64,000 nt of DNA from positions 578,549 to 642,548 of the forward strand of contig CM021313.1 of the NCBI GenBank assembly GCA_010645155.1, in the 5' to 3' direction. Each line of letters opens with the position of its first letter. Positions within the stretch are counted from its first letter, which is position 1. Source of the stretch: Tigriopus japonicus. Lineage: Eukaryota > Arthropoda > Copepoda > Harpacticoida > Harpacticidae. Below are positions 1-13,269 of this stretch, piece by piece. The notes under the pieces were generated by a model. The model was not told the DNA's origin. It worked only from the letters and a program-made list of their open reading frames with translations, and made no database searches. The position numbers and the translations under genes are program-made.

Positions 1-542
1 AATCTCTTGCTCGCCTAAAATGGTCCTAATTTTGATTGTGTGCCCACCATGTTAGAAAAACGAGAAGAGGCATAAATATTCTAAATAGTCGCCAATTGAA
101 GCTGAGAATACACGCCTCGCTGCTATCGGATTCTTCAGTATCATATTGTATCACGCAAGTCGAGGAATTTAAAGAGCGTCGTAAAACCCTTTGGCACCCT
201 GATCACGGCAGAATGGGGAGAGGTGGTAAACTTCTTTAGCGCAATTGCTTACCTCAAGTTTTATGGGAACAAGAAATCCTTCAAAGGCAATTGTGCAAAG
301 AAAAAATGAGTTTGCACTTTCAGTGAGAAAGAGAGTCTAATTTTCGAAATCTAAATTACTAGACGCCGACAGTCTCTCGTAAAAAAACGGCATTTCTATT
401 TTTATTCGTGGGTTAAACCTGAAACTAACTTCGAGCGAATTGCGTTGGATCTGTTTTTTCGGTGGATTGATAGCAGTCATATAATAAAGCAAAAAGTGCG
501 ACTGATCTCGTGGATAATTGGACCGTCAAGTAGGGTTCTTAC
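1..542. other. Left edge, no gene resolved
   Basis: This is presumed intron or flank of the minus-strand gene whose exon ends at 543. I see short open frames but no pair of splice sites bounding a protein-like stretch. The next exon of that gene should lie here or outside the window. Confidence 0.4.
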
Positions 543-2210
543 CGAAAGATTGGCCACTCCTATTGTTCTTGATTCCTGGGCTCGGTTGAGTCTGATTTAT
601 GGCTTCACTTTGATTGACTTGTGCTTTTATGGTTTGTTTGAGGATGTGCAATGGTAGTGGTGGCTCTTGGTCCTTGGTAGGATTGGCCTTTGATGAATTG
701 ATGGTCGGGCTGGCAAGTGGTTGACTACCAATGGTTGTTGTGGTGGTGGTGGGTCTTGCGGTGCCAACGGAGCCACAATTTTTCAAATCAGACGAGGATT
801 CATCCTTGGATTCATCTTCGATAGTTTTGTTGCTAGATTTGGTTCTGAAATAAATGAAAAATGCTATTTTCACACAAAACATTTCTAATACTCTTAGTGT
901 ATGTGGTTCAATGTGGTTCAAGGCAATTCTTAATAATCATCCTCAGATTATATTAATTTTCGGTCTTGGTTGCTTGCAATTCTAGTAAAATGTTTCGATC
1001 TTGAAAGCCCACCTCACTTATCAATTACAGTTTGTACCAACTACTTCATCATACCAGGTTCGTTAACCCGCCTTGTGGAACTAACAAAAGTGCAAAATTC
1101 ACCATGAGTTGTAATCAAAAACGATCCGATCAGTTTTGGACACATTCTTTGCGCTAAGTCAAGGATCTCAGCAAGTCGTTTGCCCACACAAGATGTAACA
1201 CGCTTTTGGGTGGTTCAAATCTTGCCCAAGGAAAAGAGGCCTTCGCTCCTTTTTCCACGATTGAGATTCGACATGGACGGCAAGTGATTTCTATTGGTAC
1301 TCAGCTACCGTGATGTGCATTACAGAAAAGGGCCCCGAGAATTGCTCAGCAACTGGACAAGTCAGAAAGCAAAGGAAATCGCTTACAAGGCAGAAAATGC
1401 TCGATGATTTTTTGGCATATCCCCAAGATTCTTTCCTCGTTCTGGGAAAGAGGTTGGTTGGTTGGGCAACAACGCTTTATCCGGCAAATTTGAAGGGACC
1501 TAAATGGGAGGGGAATTCATCACGGGGCGAATTTTCCACGGTGTATATTTTCTGTCTTGTCATCAAAAGGCAATATTTCATCGTAACTAAACACTTTGGT
1601 GATGGTCTAGGAGCCAAGCGACCAAAGGTAGAAGAAGCTCCAAAGAGGAGCAAGCAAAACCCCACTTGCATCTCGGCCTTCTCACATTAAAGTGAGTAAT
1701 TGAGCGTTTAAAATCGATCTCGACGAAGAAAAGTCCATTTTCGGAAAATCATGATGCCATACACAGAGTCCAACTAACTCGTATCTCATGGTTTATTTAT
1801 CCTTTGATTCCATTTCAATTACACGTCTTGGTGTCATATGGTAGCAAAGAGTCAAAGCCTGAGAAAAAATGGCGATGCAATCTTGTCCTTGCAAACTAGT
1901 TCTTGAATGAGGAAAATTTGGTCACTTGTGAAAAAAAACCTCGTGGATTTCTGCCATCTCACGACAGTGTGGGTTGATTATTTCCCCCTCCTCCTCCTCT
2001 CAATTTCTTATTTTTCCCCAAGGTAAAGCACAGAAACCCGTGGCGGACTCATTAGCAAGAACCAGAACTCCGACCCACCCTCCGCTCGATAATGATGAGC
2101 CACTCACCTTGAAGAACTAATACAGGAAGCTGCATTGGTATGGTTGGACTCGATTTTCCCACAAGACTCTGCTCGAGATTCCAAGAGCACACTCTGTTTG
2201 GTCTGAGAAC
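543..2210 (-). CDS. Ser/Thr-rich internal exons, probably the downstream part of the MGNC-start gene
   Basis: Two minus-strand exons are visible: 2108-2210 (103 nt) and 543-844 (302 nt). The first has acceptor CTTCCAG and donor AAG|GTGAGT. The second has acceptor TTTCAG and donor TTTCG|GTAAGA. Reading phases join cleanly: the first enters in phase 1 and leaves in phase 2, the second enters in phase 2 and leaves in phase 1. The joined peptide is low-complexity and hydrophilic, with a serine-rich start (CISSSRTKSSNK), an acidic stretch (EDESKDESSS), a run of six threonines and a Pro/Gln/Asn-rich end. It has no membrane segment or recognised domain, so a disordered cytoplasmic region is likely. 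The entry phase matches the exit phase of the exon at 27669-27837, so I infer one gene with an intron of about 25 kb between them. Coding continues past the left edge. Exon status is well supported; linkage to the distant exons is inference. Confidence 0.6.
845..2107. other. Intron between the two Ser-rich exons
   Basis: This spans GTGAGT at 2107 to TTTCAG at 845 on the minus strand. A 126-codon plus-strand open frame at 1310-1690 has no recognisable domain and no splice context, and I treat it as chance. Confidence 0.5.
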
Positions 2211-5200
2211 CTGGAAGTACGAAGAAGAAAGCGAATTAGTAATGCAAACACATCAAATACTACTCACTCACTCACTTACAAGCACGTAGAGTAAGAAAGA
2301 GAGAGAGCTGTACTGTTCAGTTGAGAATAGTCTTCTCAACGGACGTTCTTGGCAGTATTTATGACAGTTCCTAGCATTGACATGAGACGTCACAGGAAAT
2401 GAGACCCATTTTTTCGGTCTAGTTCAATGTCTTGGTAGCAAGTGAAAAGAAGGAGAGAAAGAAGTTCGTGCTAATTTTCCAGGTCTAATTCTGCAATGCA
2501 CATTATCATTAGTGGATAAATTATTGTCGTTTACATTGTAATTTGCCCTCTGGTTGAATTGCTAGCTGGTGGTGCAACAAACTGGCTTGGATTTCCATTT
2601 TTATCACTTGGACGACTCCAACTCTGGTTCATGGCTCGATCAATTCTTCTCTTGCATCCGACTAATGGTATCAAAACAAGAGCCCAGATTGGAGTAGTCC
2701 TCGAATGCTCATACCCATCCCATGCAATGCATATCATGAGCACACCAATGCCATCATCGGCCATTAAGATTGATCTCACGCCCATTGAATCTTAGAATCA
2801 CATGGCCAAAGCAATTGGCTTCAATTGACCCCGCCATTAGGTCAAGTACAATCCAGATATAATGGAAGCAAAACATGTGCTCGCTTCATTGAAAACAATA
2901 GCAACCACTCGAGTTCGACCATATCTGACTGTGCCTTTACTGGCATCCAACATGCATTCCCCTCACATCTCCGTGAAGAAAGATAACGTCCCTTCGCGAT
3001 CAAGAACAACAAGGGCAAAAGGCATAATAATGTCTGCATTGGTTTGCTTGGAGGGCCATAAAAATCGGGCCTAGTTTGCTCGTTTTTATTCGATCGGTGG
3101 TGGAGGAACATAGAAGTGAATGCCGAAGGGTATTAGATGAGGATGGAGATGAAATTTCTGTCACTGTCAAAGTCATTAATAAATTTGAACCAATCCCAAG
3201 ACTCGAATCTTGAAAGAGAGAATTCGTGTGTCCGAAAACAAGTTTGATGGTTTTGGTGGTTTTAGTCCACCACTGGCGATCGCGAATCGGAAAATGGTCG
3301 TCTTTCTTTGTCGGACAAATGTCACTCTAAGTAGGTCTTCAATTTTTTGGAAAACGAATAAATCTAGATCATCTCTCTGAATCCACTGTCGGCGAACGAT
3401 GAAGAACCAAGGAATTACTAGATTTTGAGTGAATTTAGAGCCACTAAAATTCTAAAATTTAAAAGAAAAAAATCGATACAGACACACGCTTCAAAAATAA
3501 GAAATAGAATCGTCGTTTCCAACCTAGAAGAGTTTCAACACCATGCAGTTATGTTCCCTATCATGAGGTCTTTAAGTGTGAAAGAAACCCTGCATTGTTA
3601 ACTCAAACTTCAATATGGTTTCCAAACCAATTAGCCAATGAGTAGCCGGAATGGAGTTTTCTTTTCTAAGTCATTCTTCAATAATAAATACAAATGTGTC
3701 TCATTGAAGGCGTGACGACAAGGCAATGAATGAAGTTCCAAGTGGAGGAACACTCTCGATCAAAGAGCTCATGGCCCTCATTGAACAAGTGTTTTTGCTT
3801 CAATTTAACAATCATTCCGTCAGGTGGTCAAACAAGGGAGCATTAGTCAACTAGCCAATTAGATTCGGAATCAGAGCCATTTGGGTCGGGTCCAAATCTA
3901 TGAAATGCCTTCATGATATGCTAGATCTTTCACTTTGTCAATATTCGAGAGAGACAAAGGAGATATCAGTTTTGCTTTTCAAGTCGTCAAATTCCGAATT
4001 GACAGATCTCGTTTGGTTTTTGGGAAGTAACAACCTTGACTCGGTTTCACCTTGACTTGCTTCATTAAACCTGCAGAGTTTGATCTGCATGCAACATTCT
4101 AGGACGGGTATATTGTGAGATCCCTGGTCATAAGTCAATGTCTGAACCCTTTCAGCAATAGATTTTGATATTGGCATATTCCATTTATTCTCCAGCCCAC
4201 GGACGACGACGATACTCGATCTAGTTAACCGAGTGCGAAGTACGTGGAATGCCCACTTGATATAGCCCGATTTCGTGGTACCAAAAATATCCGATCTCGT
4301 GGCTCGAGTCGATGCCGCCAAGTTCTGCATCTGATTTCAACCTGTTGGCACTTTCATGGGCGAGTTCTTAATTGAAATTCATGCTGGTACATTAATCAAA
4401 ATCTACCATTCCCAACCCGATTACTTGGTGGCTTGTTGTCGTATTCAGCTCCAAACCCAACCACAACCCGCTGAAGTCAGTCGAGGGCCATGCATTACTT
4501 TTCAATACCAAGACGATAACTGGGCACGCTGAACTGTGCACCTTTAGATTCAATCTTCAGCCCTTCAAACACGGCGTGATCTGCACAGATTTCCTCTTTA
4601 GCACTTTCATTGATATTCTGGCGGCTTTCCGCCTTGTCTTTAGGGACCCCCTTTGCCTCCATCCTGAAGAACTCATTTCAATTTTGACATGTGACAAATT
4701 TCTCACAGTTTGGCTCTGAATTGCCAGGACCTGCAGGGATGCCCATGCGCCCACAACGTCGATAGAATATTTAAGGAGCAAGGGTTTCAATCTGAAACTC
4801 CCATGAAGGAAGTGGATCCCCTGGTCTCTAATGTCTCAATATTGCATGGACTTGGGACAAATTGAATAATTATCTCCCAATATGGTGTTATGGCCTCTAA
4901 TGCCTAATAGGTATACTGGCGTCCCTGAACAGTGTTCCCTTTTCCGCACTTCCTCTTTTGGCGGGATATTTAAATCGTTCTCACAGCTTCTTTTCGCCAT
5001 CACTGAGCTAAGGGCTCGAAGTCGTGAGAGCTCACACTGTGGGCCAAACCATCTGATAGATGATGACGATTCCAGGCCTCTAAAGTCTCATTCATGATAA
5101 GACCAGAACACCGGGGCACCAAAACCTAGGAGTAAATCGATAAACGGAATCCGATAAACAATGGCGGAACAGTCACAATGGATGGAGTTAGTCGATACTT

Positions 5201-8200
5201 TGGTCTGAGCACGGGCTCCCCTTTTTGGTGACATTGGCTTCAACAGCAGGAGATCTAAAAACGATACAATTCGAAAGTTCAAGTACTTCAAAAAGTAAAT
5301 CTAGACCTGGTTTGTATTTGCGACAATTTTACCCGAGAGAGCGAAAAATCAATATTACTTTTGCAAACTTCTTGGCTGACAACCCAATATTGGAAGAGCA
5401 CACTCGTTAGTGCCTCGCCTTTTCCATGGCACAATAATTGTCGTCTTTAAATATCACACCTACATTATGCGCTTTAGTCAGTGCATTTCGAGTGTTTTCA
5501 CGGGCCAGCAAAGAGGCAAGCTCAGCTTGACTAGTTTCTCCTTGATTGTAATACCACCTTTTCAATCAGCAGCTTAGTTGATGATACAATTGAAAAGATT
5601 CCATGCTGTTTTATGGCGAGGATGAACTTTTGGACTGCTCCATGGGTCGCCATTCAAATTTGGACCCACTCTTCCACATCCCCAAAAGGAGACGGGATTG
5701 GCGACCACCGTGCGAAAAGACCATTGGAAGAACACTTCCAATAACTAATTACCAATTACTTTATGCAATCACATATTGACGCCCAGTTCGCCGACCAACC
5801 AATAAAGTTTGCATCTCTTCTTCGAGGCAAATGGTTTTGGTACTAATCTTTCGCCGAACACCTATATTTCAAATCCTTGGAATAGGTTTGAAAAATGGAA
5901 ACTGAATGAGTTATGACCTAACCAGAAGCATGCATTGGTTGCCTCCAGCCACGACTGGCCGATGGGTTCCCTTTCAAATCGACTGGCTCGAGTTGTGGAC
6001 CAATAGTGAATACGCCAATAATGGAATCAGAGGATGTAATGCCGCGCCACTGATAAAATGACTTCATCCCTGGGTGGCCTTCAAGGACCAAAAACCAGCC
6101 TCACAAATCTTCAGTGGACATGTCAGGCTATTATCGTTGTCTAGTTTGACAACAGGGAGCATTTTTGCGGACACGTGGGTCCGCAATGCAAAAATGTGAA
6201 TTCACAATGATCCCTTCAAGTGAAACTTTTTTCCATCCGGTCTGAAGTCAGTCATATCAAGTTCAGGTCGCGATGCAGTTTCTTTCCTCTCGAGCGCCAA
6301 TGAAACAGACACCGAAACTTACCAAGTTACCAACCAATTTGCTTGCTTTGAGAGCATCTTGCACGAATGCTTGAGTGAGACGTACATTCATTCGATCGAT
6401 CCCTTTGCGAGGAGAGGCCAAAATGGGTGTGTTCCTGAAACCCCTTCATTAGTTGTGATTCAGAGCCACGCATTCGTTGATGGTACCTTCTGATTTGGAA
6501 AGTGCTCTTACGTACTTCATCTTTCTTTGTATGTCTGTGCATCATCGTTCATGGTTTTGATAAAGTTTCAAGATAAAACATCCCAAGGTTTTGTTTGACT
6601 AGATCATTTCAGCCTGAACAAAGTGACCAAGGTACTTATCTTAATAAAGACAAGATATCTCCTAGGCTGCGACTTGATTCTCTTATGTGTCTTGGCCGTT
6701 GATGGCAGCATCTTGCAAAGGGCCGAGAAGATCTCTCTTGTCTAATAAAGATAAATGTGCGAGGCCAGCTAGATCTAATCATAATTTCTCCATAAACTAC
6801 CTTATGTCATTAGGGCGAGTCAAAGCCATAACAAATGCATACCACCTAACCACCAACTCTATTGTCAAATTTGCCTGGCAAATAAAGTCAGCCGGCCAAT
6901 GCATTAAGAACTCTGCCAGAACTAGAACTGAGTGAGTGGCATCTGAAGATCTCTAATGGTAGTCTACACATTTTGACAGGATGATCGTTTTTGCTCTGAC
7001 TCTCATATTTGAGTTATGAAGCGAAGAGTGAAAAACAACTTCCGAAGAAAGTAACTTCACTCTTTTATGGCAATGCTTCAATTGAGCGCTTCTCTACATA
7101 TCGTACTCATACCTTATTCGTCTCCCTAACACTTGCATTTAGTCCCCCAGATGGCCAAGTCGTGCTCATAAATTATTAACGTTAGCTTGGACTGCATAGT
7201 TTGTGTTCAGATACAGCAATTCTTGGCCCATTCAAAGACAAAAGGTGAGCCAGCAGCCCTGGTTTGGACGTTTCACTTGTTCTTTGAGCACCCCCAAGAC
7301 AAAGATTAAGCACTTAAGCTTTAGCCATTTAGTACCCTGTGAGAAGCTCCCTCTAGACTAGTCATGGGTGGCCAATTAGTGCACACATAGAGACAGAGTT
7401 CAGTTCCTAGTATTGTTCAAGGAGGTCTGTTGTTGTTTGACATTAACCTTGACAACATTGTTCAGGCCAAGTTGACTCATTTAATTATTAGCCCGAGGTG
7501 GCCACAAACATGTATTGATCTAGTGACTACTACTGTTTTGTAGATCAAGGTGGCATCTTTAAATAATTAATCGTGTTATCGGAGGTGAAGTCTAAATTTG
7601 TCTGCAGGTTTGCAGCAAGCAAATCGATACGGAAGGTTCTCGGAAGTTGCGTGGCTTGTCACTCTCCAAGCCAATAGCCACACCCAGATACACGAAAATG
7701 GTCCTAATTTTTTTACTGAAGATTGCTCCATTCGTAGCCATTCAAGTAAGATTCAAGAAATAATCGCTATTTTGGGTGAATTTTTCGTATTCGAGTTTTT
7801 TTGTGGAATCGCTCTCAGTCTACAGAGGCCGGTTTGAAAAAGGTAGCGATCTCAACGTCCACACACGATTGATCTCAAGCTGCGTGGTTTGTATGTCAAA
7901 GAGAAGAAAAAAGTGACTGATATCAGTAGTTCAAGGCGGTGTCCAGAACGGGGCATTGCCAAGAAATGATCGTAATGATGCTGCTGATGATGATGAGGGC
8001 AGTAGGTTGGAGTTTTTACTCGGGATTTTAGATACAAAGCAAACATTTTAAGTTCTTTCCCTATTCAAGACGGTCTTCCATCACTCCGTGCATTCTTGTG
8101 TGAGAGAGAGTCCAACACTCCAACTCCAATGTTGAGTCAAGTAATACCGTCCTCCTTGGTTGAGTAAAACGCCAAAAGACGATCCAAGTACAGTCTAGTT

Positions 8201-9519
8201 CAGTCTTTCCATCGGTGTCCGAAACTTTTAAAGGATATGTCAGTCTTTCAGAGGTCATTTTTCCTCACTCTTGTGATACACACGTGATTTACTCAAGGTA
8301 ACGATGATGATGAACAGGAAATTTGGTCGTATTTCAATCAATTTACCACCATTTGAGAAACAAATGATTGTCTTGATGATGTACAAGTGGAAGTGAAAGG
8401 GTTAATGATCAGTCTCGAAGAAGACAATGCAACGGAACAGGAAGGGTAGGCTTCGAAAAAAATGCGGTTGAACAAAAGAATTATGAGAACAATTTGTGGT
8501 GGCAATTGACTTTAACGTCTCAAATCAACACGATTCCTTTGGCTGAGAAATTGAGCCTACGCGATAACAGCGAAGAGAGAAAATGAGGCCATCATATCTC
8601 GCACGTAATATTGAAGATAACTTGCAGGAAGGTTGAAACGAAAAATCATGTTCATTCTCCCCCTACGTAAAAACGATCCATTATTGCGCTTTGTTTCTCT
8701 AGGCTAACATGTCTTTCAGTAATACATATGTAATAGGGAATGCTCCCTTTCTAAGTCGTAAAAAGCCTCCTAAATGAAGCCTCTCCATTGCACAGAGAGT
8801 GAAAGAGTATTACTCATAGCAGAATAATAAATTGATCTGTATTCCCCAGTGGTGCCACACATTGAAAGAGCTTCCACTCGTTTGCCCACCAAGCAACCAT
8901 TCCACCAAATACCTGGACCGAAAAATAATTCCCAATCGACCAGCCCCGTTCTAGGCTGTAAGGGCCCACAATTCAACAAAGATCTGCTCAAAAGAGCCTA
9001 GCAACCGGTATTTAGCCGAGAAAGCCTTGCTTGGTCAGGGAAGAACGAATGTCTCACACTATTTTGGATACCTGTTCCTTCCCCGTTTTCTTTTCTAGGT
9101 CATTCGATCCTTAGATTTTTCACTGTAAAAACGTCCGGAAAAAGCCGAACTTGCACGCCATGACAAAGTAGAAATCTGCGTGACTTCAAAACTTCAATCA
9201 AGCCTTGATTACTGAGTGTACAGCAACCGCTACAGAGGAAAAGCGTGGTTAGTGCACCAAAGGATCCTGGGCTTTGCGTTTCAAGTCACTTTCAGTGATT
9301 ATGATAGTCTCTGAAAAAATTTCAAAGAACCTTTGGTGCGTCCTTTGTTGTTAAACGAGGGGGTCCTTTAGGTGTTCGAAAGCCTTCTATAGAAAGTCAA
9401 TGGTTTGCGCGTTGGCTTTCATACTTAAGCGTCACTTCGGGAGATAGAGTCCCCAAACCATACCTGAATTAGAGCCTTTGTAAATAAGCAACAGTGTAAA
9501 GGCCCGTCGTAGTTACCAT
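2211..9519. other. Presumed large intron, first part; no gene seen
   Basis: About 7.3 kb of non-repetitive AT-rich sequence with only short scattered open frames. One minus-strand donor-like site (TTG|GTAAGT near 6325) follows a short open stretch and might mark an unannotated exon, but I could not place it in a consistent phase. No RNA gene was recognised. Confidence 0.4.
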
Positions 9520-11089
9520 TTGAGACTCGAAGGGACCACAATGATCATGTCCAAAGGGCAGACTATCCTAGTGCTTGCCACTCTCGTCATTTGCGCTCAA
9601 GGGGCGTTTAAATGTGAAGTGAAGACCCAACAAAGTAGCTCAGACTACAGATTGTCTAGCCGAGCCGTCCAAGGTATCCCATTCAAAAGTGGGCAGGGAG
9701 GAGGCGGGTTCCAGGCCATTGACTGTACTTGTGATGGCACCTCAAGGGTGAGATTGGTCATGCGTTTGTTGAGAATATAATTTGAAAAAATCTCGCTCTT
9801 GAATTTTGAATAGCATGTGTTTGACGACGACTTGATCCAAGAGTTCCCGACCTCTGGACCAAAATGGGAAGACTCGGCGGTTTTGCGTGTTCGGGATTGC
9901 AAGAGCTTGGACCTTGATCTTCAAGAGTATGACGGAGATTTGCCCCAAACGTTGGACCGAGGAGCCCTCATTATTGAAAACATCGATGAGTTGAGGGTCT
10001 TGTCCTTCAAATACGGTTTCAGGAGCAACGAACCGAAAAAGAATGAAAAAGCGGTGAGTCGACTCTCGGTTCCGAAATTGGTCTATGTTGTGTTAAAAAA
10101 TGAGAGATCCGTCTTTGTCCTTCCAGTTCTCCAGCATCTACTTCAGGAATATGAATATGACAACAGGCGCCCAATTGGACTTTGAGGAGAAGGTTGAGGT
10201 ATTACTCCATCAAGTGAGAATGACGGCCGAGAATGCAAATCCCCTGATAGTGAAGGCCACCAACACTATTAAGGGAATAAATCCAATCATGAGAGTTGAG
10301 GAGTGTCAATTCAATTTGGGCGACAATCTCCAAGCCAAGAGGGAATACTTCGAGATTGAGGTCATCAATGAACATCAAGTTGAAGGTGGGACTGGATGCA
10401 GCAAATACTACGACTACGAAGGCGAAGTTTACTTCAAGCGGAACACACTGTCCAAACTTGGAACAGGACGATTCTATGTGAATGGAGCCTCAAAAGTTAT
10501 CATTGAGGATAACTTACTTGAGGTGGTTGAAATCGGTGCTTTCGATATTAGACAAGCGGAAGAACTGGAGATCATTCGTAACCTCATGCGAGAAGACCGG
10601 ACAAGTCCGTCTTTCAAAGTGGAGTACGAGAAAGATATCAGCAAATGCCCCAACCAACCAGACCTACCCGAGGATCGAATCAAAGCCAAAATCATGATGA
10701 ACCGAGTCTGGAGAGTCAGGAAGAACATGGCCGACATTGCCTTCAGAGGCTACTCCGATGAGGAAAAGATCAAGATCGCCAACAAAATCAACTTTGATGA
10801 GAACGCTGGTTGGGGTTTCTGTCGATGCTTGCCCATGAACGCGAAAGAGGACCAAGCTAACCTGTTGATTGAAAACAAGATCATTCGAGATTCGATTTGT
10901 ACGTCATCGGTCACGGGTGGGATTGGAAAGCGAAAATCCATTTGTGCCGGCAGTCATCCTCGGCCTTTCTTGGGCAGCCTTTTGAACGCATTTGGCCTCG
11001 AAAATGGAACCTCTCGTCCAGAAATGGGATTCCTCCTCCCACTGTGTGTTGCCTGGGCATTCTATTCTTTACGTGGGATCCGCAGCTAA
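9520..11089 (+). CDS. Secreted or surface protein with beta-helix-like repeats, family not recognised
   Basis: Three exons are joined at 9520-9747, 9814-10053 and 10127-11089. Donors are GTGAGA and GTGAGT, acceptors are AATAG and TTCCAG, and all junctions are phase 0, giving 476 residues. The N-terminus carries a signal peptide (hydrophobic core ILVLATLVICAQG), with likely cleavage near residue 28. Methionines at 9541 and 9547 are alternative starts that would give a more compact signal. The body has irregular repeats of beta-strand-like segments rich in Asn, Ile and Val (for example NLLEVVEIGAF and NTLSKLGTGRFYVNG), as in right-handed parallel beta-helix proteins, plus scattered cysteines. 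The C-terminus has a hydrophobic segment (MGFLLPLCVAWAFYSL) after a hydrophilic spacer, so a GPI anchor or a single membrane span is possible. No catalytic motif was recognised. A polyadenylation signal follows at 11188. The gene lies on the opposite strand inside the presumed 25-kb intron of the minus-strand gene. Gene structure is confident; the beta-helix fold is inference. Confidence 0.85.
9748..9813 (+). other. Intron 1 of the secreted-protein gene
   Basis: A 66-bp intron starting GTGAGA and ending AATAG. It joins two codon-complete (phase 0) ends. Confidence 0.85.
10054..10126 (+). other. Intron 2 of the secreted-protein gene
   Basis: A 73-bp intron starting GTGAGT and ending in pyrimidine-rich CCTTCCAG, phase 0. 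Confidence 0.87.
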
Positions 11090-11187
11090 AGCAACGTCGT
11101 TCATATTTCACTTCATGTTTCCTTGGAATTGGTACCATTCATATTTAACGTACACGCTGTTCGACTATCTTCTTCGCTTAATTTTGA

Positions 11188-11193
11188 AATAAA
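11188..11193 (+). terminator. Polyadenylation signal AATAAA
   Basis: Canonical AATAAA about 100 nt after the stop codon of the secreted-protein gene. It fits the mRNA end of that gene. Confidence 0.65.
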
Positions 11194-12849
11194 ATGACAT
11201 TTTGGGCTTTCAAAAGTGTTCTCGTCGGATTTTGTTGAAATTATTCACATCACGTCGGGAGAAGTTTCTGCATTGGACGGCTGACTGAACAGAATCCGAG
11301 TAAGATATGCAAATGAGTGTGGTCATATACAATTAAATAGAGATCGCTTGCCAAAAATTTCACGTGTTTCATGTCCGACACATCACGATCATTGGCAAGC
11401 AGGCCCAGCATTAATTTTGCAACAAATTGGATGCCAAAGAAAAAAACTGCAGCGCCCTCTTGCCCCGCCCAAAAATTATACACCTACGTGTATTGATTGT
11501 TCAGTAGATAGTAGCAGTAGTAGGATTTCTTTTACCGGTCCTTTGACTCTTGAAAGCCCGAGCTCCTTTTTGCGCAATCTAGGACAAGTTTTCCAAAGAC
11601 TTCCCATTGAGTGACGCAAGATGTGGAACTGACACAGATTTAAGCCATGTGACAGTCAGGGTTGTAAATGAAAGGAGTCAAAACTCGCAGCGTGTGTCTC
11701 AGATATATTAATCCTATCGACGGCAATTTAAGTAATAGGCGGTTGCTTGCTTGTAACTCTGTATCCAGAATGTGTGAATAAAGATAGAAAGCTAATACCT
11801 TGAAAGGAGCTCTGTGCTCGAGTAAGACTTTGTGTCTCTAAGAAAGTAGGGATTGTACGATAAAGAGCATAATTCGACCTTTGCTACAGTAGGCCAAGCC
11901 ATGTGGAATGACATTGAAGGCCAACAAAAGAGTCTGATTATGGCAGATTGGATGAACAACCTAGATTATGCTGCCAATGTTATGTCCTTGTCTGAACCAT
12001 TTTGAGATGAAGTTATTAAGATGATAAGAAGGAAATTGAAAATGTTCCTCTTTGAGCTAATCGTGATTGATTGTAATCTCAAAGACCAGTCCAGGTGTTC
12101 CCGGTATGTATTAAAGGAAACATACAGGTCACATTTTTAAGCCTTGAACAAATGTTGATGTTGTCAAGGAAAGTGGTCAAACCAGTGTGATGCCAAATCA
12201 AAGAAAAAAGACTAATGAAACAAAATGTTCCCATCAAGCCAACATACTCATAAGATGGATTTTTCGTTTTGAATCTCAACATTGAAGTGTGAGAAATGCG
12301 CAGTTTCTGAAAAAAAGTTTAAAATTGGCATCACTCAGTCATCACTCTTCTTCTACGTATTCGTCGGTATTTCCCTTCTTCTGGTCAGCTTGTATCTTTA
12401 TTCAAGAACAGATTCTTATTAGTACATTCAATTCTCGAATGTTTGGATGCGGCCATTTCGTTGGTTCCTTTCAATTTCTCCCTCTCTGTTTCGTTCATTT
12501 GGACAGTGCCCATCTTAAAACACGGAATAACTATCGCGCATCAATCAACTGTCAATGAGGCGAATTTTCTTTTTTGTTTTTCAACCAATTTCGAATTGCT
12601 GTATACTTATGCATCTTAGCTTGAAAATTGATGGTAGTCCCCTTTTTCGTCTTGGTACTTGACTACTCGGTACCTTGTGTTCGAGGTTTGATGGATCCAG
12701 GTGGACTAAATCAGAGGGATGATCAAGGATGAAAGAGGCTTGGTGCACAAGAACTGGAATCTTCTGGTGTACTTTGAACAAGACTACGATGAGAACCAAA
12801 ATCATGTACGACAAACTTGGAATTTATTTTCGGACGACGAGGAAAAAAG

Positions 12850-13269
12850 ATGGACACTGTCGTCAAAGATCGTATTATTCAAAAGTGGCTCCAGATCAAC
12901 TTTCCTATCATCTTCATCAAATGAAGGTGGATCAGTTTTGCCGTAGAGGGAGACAAGATCGATGAACAGTTCTGGGAGCTGTTTCAAATGCACTTGTCCT
13001 TTTCGAGCGGTGTTGGACTTTTGCCCGAGACATTTTTCAAGACCTTATCATACACTTGGCACCCAACAAGCCCTTACACTCCCATTACCTTCGGGTGGCC
13101 ACACACAATTCCTCACGATGTTTCGTCAATCATGTTTTCACTCGTTATTCAATCAGAAACGTGGCCCTCCAGTAATTGCAAAACTATGGAAGCCATCCCA
13201 AACTTTTCGACTGAAACAACAGCAAGGTCCAAGTTGATCCAAAGAGCATCCAAGTTTAATCTCAAGGTA
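12850..13269 (+). pseudogene. Degenerate coding-like stretch, family not recognised
   Basis: A plus-strand frame starting MDTVVKDRIIQKWLQINF is interrupted by one TGA at about 12922. It then continues protein-like (GDKIDEQFWELFQMHL ... TWHPTSPYTPITFGWPH) to a possible donor at 13270 (CAAG|GTATTT). A possible acceptor at about 13347 (TTTCCAG) leads straight into a stop. The antisense strand is also open over part of it, so the strand is not certain. I do not recognise a family. Confidence 0.25.
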
